From Rotaria sordida (lineage: Eukaryota > Rotifera > Eurotatoria > Philodinida > Philodinidae), in the NCBI GenBank assembly GCA_905250125.1, contig CAJNOL010001419.1:1-64000 (forward strand): DNA of 64,000 bases, in the 5' to 3' direction. The position numbers and the translations under genes were made by a program. Numbering within the stretch: the first letter of the stretch is position 1; every line of letters starts with the position of its first letter. The notes beneath the pieces are model-generated. The model saw only the letters and a list, made by a program, of their open reading frames with translations. It had not been told where the DNA came from and made no database searches. Of this stretch, positions 59,168 to 64,000 are shown piece after piece.

Positions 59168-60134
59168 ATGGGAGCAATAGAAGTAAATATTTTTAGTGCT
59201 GTAATTTCTATCTTACTTTTAGATGACTAATGTACTTAAACCATTCGACATCGATGAAGAAGTAAGTCTGTTCAATTGCAATTTAGTTTTTGTTACAGAA
59301 AGAAGCACACCAGTCTCCTGTGACAGTTTATATATGTCGCATTTTTCATATTCTCTTTACTTTCCTCTAGGATGAGCGAACACGTCATTTACAACGCTTA
59401 CGACAACCATTAAATCAATCACAACAAATAAATCTATTAATCAACAACCAACAGCAGCAGCAACAACACTTAGATCAATCACAAGAAAAATTAGATCAAT
59501 CACAGCAACAATTAGATCAATCACAACAACAAATAAATCTATTAATCAACAACCAACTGCAGCAGCAACAACAATCAAATATCTTACTCGGCAACCAACA
59601 ACAGCAACAACATCAATTAAATATCTTAAGCCTGAGCCAGAGATGGTACCGGTTACCGGCCGGTCTAGATTTTGGGTCTACCGGTCTATACTGGTCTATA
59701 TTTTTCACTTTCCTGCTCTATGATTGTATTCAAGGTACGAAGGTAACCCACCAAAGAGTTCACTGCACAAGATTTCATTTTAAGCTTCAGCCTGTTGTCT
59801 GTAGATCGATATTTTATCGATAGGTCGGGTTTTCCTGATAAACTGGCGTATCACCAGTATCCTGTTATCGGCAGATCGGTCAAACCGGTATACCGGCCGG
59901 TTCGATCCGGTCTACCTTTCTCCAGACCCGCACCGGTACTGGTCTGAAAAAAGGTAGATCGGTTCCATCTCTGGCCTGAGCCAATATCATCACCAAAATT
60001 ACTTTGATATTATACGTGAACAAGTTCAACAATCAATTAACAAACAACAGCAACATGATGTCGAAATTATCGAAATCATGGACGTTGTTATTTTCCTCAT
60101 CAATCAAATGATCGATCAAATCGACCAAATGTAG
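59168..60134 (+). pseudogene. Gln-rich coiled-coil protein gene split by a transposon
   Basis: Proposed exons: 59168-59182 (or start at the ATG at 59223), 59223-59261, and 59371-60134 with a 336-base element at 59638-59973. The coding part is Gln/Asn-rich, with a repeated LDQSQ motif (LDQSQEKLDQSQQQLDQSQ) and INLLINNQ, likely a coiled coil. With the insert, the frame runs 61 codons into the transposon and stops at TAG 59821-59823. Without the insert and one target copy, the frame continues through YHHQNYFDIIREQVQQ to TAG at 60132-60134, a protein of 157 residues. So the original gene was intact at insertion. Function unknown. Splicing out the insert is conceivable but not supported by obvious sites. 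Confidence 0.75.
59638..59973. mobile_element. Small hAT-type element (MITE) inside an exon
   Basis: 336 bases starting CAGAGATGG and ending CCATCTCTG, flanked by a perfect 8-base duplication GCCTGAGC (59630-59637 and 59974-59981). Both features are classic for hAT elements. The interior is GC-rich for the region and full of short CCGGTCTA / TAGACCGG-like palindromes. No ORF of its own. Its termini differ from those of the 4574-base hAT copy, so it belongs to another family. Confidence 0.92.
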
Positions 60135-60880
60135 CAAAACTTGTATTCGATAAGAAATTCTTGACTTTAATTTCTATGTAGCACATTTCGTAGTTTTTCT
60201 TGATAGGTGTTTTTTTGAAATCTAATGATTCCACATATATGTTGTGTCAAGACTAATGTTTTTTTTTTGTCGATGATGACGCATTAATTGTCAGTTCTAA
60301 GTATACATAAATGAACAAAAATGTTATGAAAATATAAATTAAGGAACCTGTAGTATTGTATCATTCGTTCTTACTTAAATTAAACGTAATGTGTTCTTTT
60401 TTTTTTTTCGTTTCTTGTATTCTATTTTTCTTCTCTCAACTCATGTACTGTAAGAATCAACAAAATGTTTGTCAGTTAGTTGTAAAATAAAAAAAAAAGA
60501 CTATACTGTTGCCTTCATATTTTTTTTTTGATAAATCGAATACATCAAGAAATTTCTTTTATTTTCAGTTCAAGAAATTAGATAAAAAGTTCGAATCCTG
60601 TTATTTAATTTATATCGGACGAAATACGCTTCTTGTTTTACGATTTCAAGATTGTTCTTTGAATGATTTTAAATGGGTCATTATAAATTTCAAATTTCAT
60701 TAATATTTTAAGCAATGAAATAACTATTTTCTTAATTTTAACAATGTCATTTGAGGAAAAGTTTGGGAAAGCTCATCATTTTCAATTAGTTCTATCAACT
60801 CTAATGATTGGTAATATTTTTCTCTGTAGATAGACGAAGTAAGTTAATCATCAAATGAAGTTTTAGTTTATTTTATTATG
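60135..60880. other. Spacer between the Gln-rich gene and the eIF3a relic
   Basis: 3' UTR-like sequence and a 64-codon AT-rich ORF (60509-60703) that is not supported. The missing N-terminal exon of the eIF3a relic might once have been here, but I cannot recognise it. Confidence 0.5.
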
Positions 60881-60881
60881 G

Positions 60882-63393
60882 AAAACTTTTTAGATTTATG
60901 TGTTGAATTAAAAAAAAAAGTTAACTGGCTAAAGATGTTCTTCATCGATATAAAACAATATCGCAAACACTTTAAATTTAATCTTTTATTGAATTAAGAA
61001 AAACTAATAATCAATCATTTTAATTATTATTGAGTGTCAGTTAAATCACTTGAATATGTTATGAAATTTCTCAAACGAGATGAACAACAATGTTTAAATG
61101 CTCGACAAGAAGCTACAAACGTTCTGATGGATATTGATTATTTGAATGTTCTACAAACATTTGAAAGGTATTGAAAAATCAATAGTGAAATTCAAAATTT
61201 TGTTCACGTAATCAGTATATATGTCTCACTGAAAATAGTGTATGGTACCTAACAATGTTCTCTTTTTCTCTATACAAGGAGTGATAGCGTACACTAACAG
61301 TATTTTGAATCTGAGCGGTATATTTTGACTAAAGACTAATATTTCAGCATTCAGAATGTTCAAAGTGGATTTTCTTACTTGTTGTAAAACCTTTGAAAGC
61401 TCGATTTCTGTTTAATATTTTATGTTTGAGAAAAGAATACCACTGACATATGCAAACTTCTTGTGTCATTACATTTTTGCATAATTTGATATAGGTTCAA
61501 ATAAAAATAGAGTTAAGATTGAAGATAGAGGTAAATAATTACGTCTAAATAGAAAACTACTAAATGAACACATTTAATATATATGTGAACATAAGACAAA
61601 AGCTTTTCTTAAACGCTAATATGTAATTTTGATTTTTCATTCTCACGAGAAACATAACTGAAAAGAAAACGTTTGTACAAGACACTATTCTCTGTATTTA
61701 GATGTGAATCATAGTCATAATCGAATCGATCGATTTTTTTCAGATGACAGAAATTTTATTGATATTCTATTTTTCTCTAATAAAACATGTTGAGAGTAAA
61801 TTTGAGTTCTCTTATCAAAATAATCAAACAGTTTTATTTCAAAAAAAAAAAATATCAATTTCTTCGGTTCATCTACACTGTTTGATTTCTTTAATCGAAA
61901 TATATGTCATTTCTGGTAAACCATAATCAAAAACTGTGTTACCGAAGTTAAACTTCTCAACTTATTTCATTGATGTTTCTGTAGAAATCAGATTTAGAAA
62001 AAATATCAATATTAGGAAATAAATGATGTAACAGTATTAAACCAATAAGATTTCTCTTCTATTTTTACATGTACCGATTACTAGACTCTCTCGATCATGA
62101 TTAATAGTTTCTTTGATACTATAGAGTGATGACTTTGATACGTAAAACAAAATTCTATTTGTGACCTTCTGCTTAGATCATAAAGGATAATATGTCGAAC
62201 TAATTTTCTTGTTATTAAGAAGACTTGTACTTGATCATTACAGATTTTCATTAAAAGTTGTGAGTCGATGAGTTGATTGACAACTGAAATTTACCAAGAT
62301 TTCTTTTTTATTTTGTCAGCAGTGGTGGCTATAAATTGTTTGGCGATATTTTTAAAAATTCAATTAGATCCGAAGAGTTTTGAAAAAGGAAAAAAATTAA
62401 TTGTAAAGAACGTATTGATCAGAAACTAAATAAGAAAAATTGATTGTAGATATCGAAAATTTGCAAGAATCTAGTGTGTATAATGTGTTTCATAGAGGCA
62501 ATTGAATCAATCGAATTATATGGCTATTTTCATTTCATTTATTAATTAAAACTCTTTACCTCTCGATAATAATATTTACATTTTTATTTAGTCTTTTACT
62601 CAGTGCAGTCAGTGATAAATCGCATCAAGATTGTACTGATCGTGATATCCTTGCATCATGTTTAAAATTTGTCTGGGAATCTTATAAACAATGTTTAGGT
62701 TTATTAAAAACTAATAATCATGTTGAAAAAAATCTATCAAGAAGTAGCAAAAATCGGTTTCCATTTTTGTTAACAATATAATCGTCAATCTGAATTTCGA
62801 AAATTACATGATGTAATACGTAATACATATCTTATACAATCACAAAACTATTCACAACAAATGTATAGTGTAAATTTTCAATTGTCTGAAACGCAAGCAC
62901 TTCATTTAGAAACACATTTAGTTCAACTTGATAAAGCTATTGCTATGGAATTATGGCAGGTAGTTTATGACAAGGAAAAAAAAAGAAATAATTTATAAAT
63001 ACTTAAGATTATCCAAAAGTAGTGACGGAGATGCTTTTTTTCTAATAGAAAGCTTGAAAAAATTTTCTTTTTTTATGAAAAGATAGAGCGTCTTTCGCTC
63101 TATTTTTCTATGCTATTTGATCACTATTCAACTGGTATCATAATAATAAAATTTCGATAAGAACTTTTTTTTTTGTATAATTCCAGCTGATAGCAATAGT
63201 GCATATTATCATTCATGCGTGTTTTCTTTTCGTTTTTTTCTTTATTTTTCTCTGCTTCTTTCTTTCATCATCTTCTTCTCATCTCTTCTAATAAGTAGTC
63301 GTCCATATATTTTACAGTGGACAAAAAGTAATGCTGATGGAACAAAAGAAATACAGAAACAAGTTCAACAATTGTTTATTTTATCAAATGTTT
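60882..63393 (+). pseudogene. EIF3A: Decaying eIF3a (translation initiation factor 3 subunit A) gene
   Basis: Four segments match the N-terminal part of eIF3a in order: about 60882-60955 (LDLCVELKK, then LAKDVLHRYKTI in another frame), 61041-61167 (VKSLEYVMKFLKRDEQQCLN, VLMDIDYLNVLQTFE), 62592-62959 (LLLSAVSDKSHQDCTDRDIL, FVWESYKQCLGLLKTNN, ALHLETHLVQLDKAIAMELW) and weakly 63318-63393 (QQLFILS). In human eIF3a the same order appears (LELCVDLRK, LLSAVSGEDTQDRTDR, MHLETRLVQLDSAISMELW). Splice sites at 61167/68, 62591 and 62959/60 are still recognisable. Damage: frame loss in the A9 run 60911-60919 and TAA at 60922-60924, a frameshift in the A7 run 62726-62732, and TAA at 62771-62773. It looks like a duplicated gene copy losing function; a working copy should exist elsewhere. 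Confidence 0.88.
63000..63190. repeat. Diverged fragment related to element D
   Basis: GTAGTGACGGAG..., AGATAGAGCGT and CTATGCTATTTGATCACTATTCAACTGGTATCAT follow the same order as the terminal 150 bases of element D (GCAGTGACACTT..., CTATACTATTTGATCGTACTTCAACTAATCTCAT). Similarity is modest, so this is either an old copy or a related family. Confidence 0.45.
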
Positions 63394-64000
63394 AAAATAA
63401 TCACCTTAGTTATCTACAGGGTGTTAAATAACCTTTGTGTCCAAGTCTATAGCCTAAAGTATGAATGATGTCACAAATGTATTTTATACCAAATTAAAGC
63501 ACGTCAAAAACTGGATTTATTGGTACTAAATAGTAAAGATTATAAAGGCCTTTTAATGTCGAACTTAAGAAATTTTCAAAAATTTTATGCTTTTTTTGGC
63601 GTAGAAAATTAAGTTGCCAGTAATTCAAAAGTGGAGTAAAACTTTTTCTTGGAAATTTTTACATGGTTCGATAGAACTCGATGAACTCTACAAAACTGTA
63701 TATATTAAAAAAAATTTGAGCCATCTTTTTGAGATAAAAAATTCAAAAGACTATTTGGAAAATCGCAAAAAATGTTTAAAAAAATTCATTTTTTTATGTG
63801 GTAGAAAAACATTCGATTTTTCAATAAAATAAGTTGTACTCTTCTTTTTTGCCACCTCAGACGTTTCGAAATATACTCATTTTATGGCGCGTGAAAAACT
63901 GCATCCATTAAGTACATTTTGAAACATCTTTTTGTTTTACTTAGTTCTTAAGCTCAATTTCCTTTTGAGTTTACAATATATATGGAATTTCATCGAGATC
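63394..64000. other. Right edge, non-coding or unrecognised repeat
   Basis: No further eIF3a exon was recognised. A 72-codon ORF (63614-63832) is Lys/Phe-rich and not recognisable. The GC pattern suggests degenerate repeat DNA. Confidence 0.45.

Noticed and set aside
63614-63832. 72-codon ORF at the right edge
   Set aside because: Lys/Phe/Ile-rich, no start context, no recognisable family, and located in repeat-like DNA after the eIF3a relic.

Overview
The window is eukaryotic nuclear DNA. It is strongly AT-rich, its genes are split by GT-AG introns that are often only about 45-70 bases long, the protein families are animal ones, and there are two 100-N assembly gaps (26420-26519 and 40307-40406). 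The small introns, high AT, closely spaced genes and abundance of small palindromic DNA transposons fit a compact invertebrate genome. A bdelloid rotifer is my best guess, but that is inference; the sequence itself only shows an invertebrate-type animal genome.

Left part (1-25.5 kb), mostly minus strand. The 5' part of a dynamin-like GTPase gene resembles plant FZL and bacterial dynamin-like proteins (1018-3390). A complete nine-exon adhesion GPCR of the ADGRA (GPR124/125) type follows (3754-12708). After a small Tyr/Pro-rich ORF on the plus strand (15.6 kb) comes a complete fourteen-exon ALIX/PDCD6IP gene (16278-24609). All ADGRA and ALIX splice phases close, giving proteins of 1360 and 827 residues. 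Their large introns hold palindromic (foldback) transposons; one family is present once in each gene, and one copy carries a nested TA-flanked element.

Middle (25.6-50.4 kb). A single-pass membrane protein is cut off by an assembly gap (25650-26419). Then come a PACSIN-like F-BAR gene without an SH3 domain (30286-31203), a Tyr-rich two-exon gene (32439-33080), a one-LIM-domain protein (33535-33975), an intronless 340-residue disordered basic protein (38581-39603), a four-helix membrane protein (43289-43937), a TLC-domain protein (45648-47107) and a 165-residue protein of unknown function (49801-50405). Long non-coding stretches hold a 924-base palindromic element (36100-37023) and another of about 1.2 kb (50.55-51.73 kb).

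Right part (53-64 kb), plus strand. SEC61G is a complete two-exon gene. A 4574-base hAT transposon (53957-58530) with a perfect 8-base target duplication carries a transposase gene with three stop codons and a frameshift. A Gln-rich gene (59168-60134) is interrupted in its last exon by a 336-base hAT-type element with its own perfect 8-base duplication; removing the element and one duplication restores the frame. Last is a decaying eIF3a gene with conserved exon structure but several stops and frameshifts.

The genes do not form one pathway. ALIX (ESCRT), the PACSIN-like protein (membrane curvature) and the dynamin-like GTPase all act on membranes, but nothing here shows that they are linked. 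The most notable content is the set of foldback elements, the clean hAT insertions and the broken genes.
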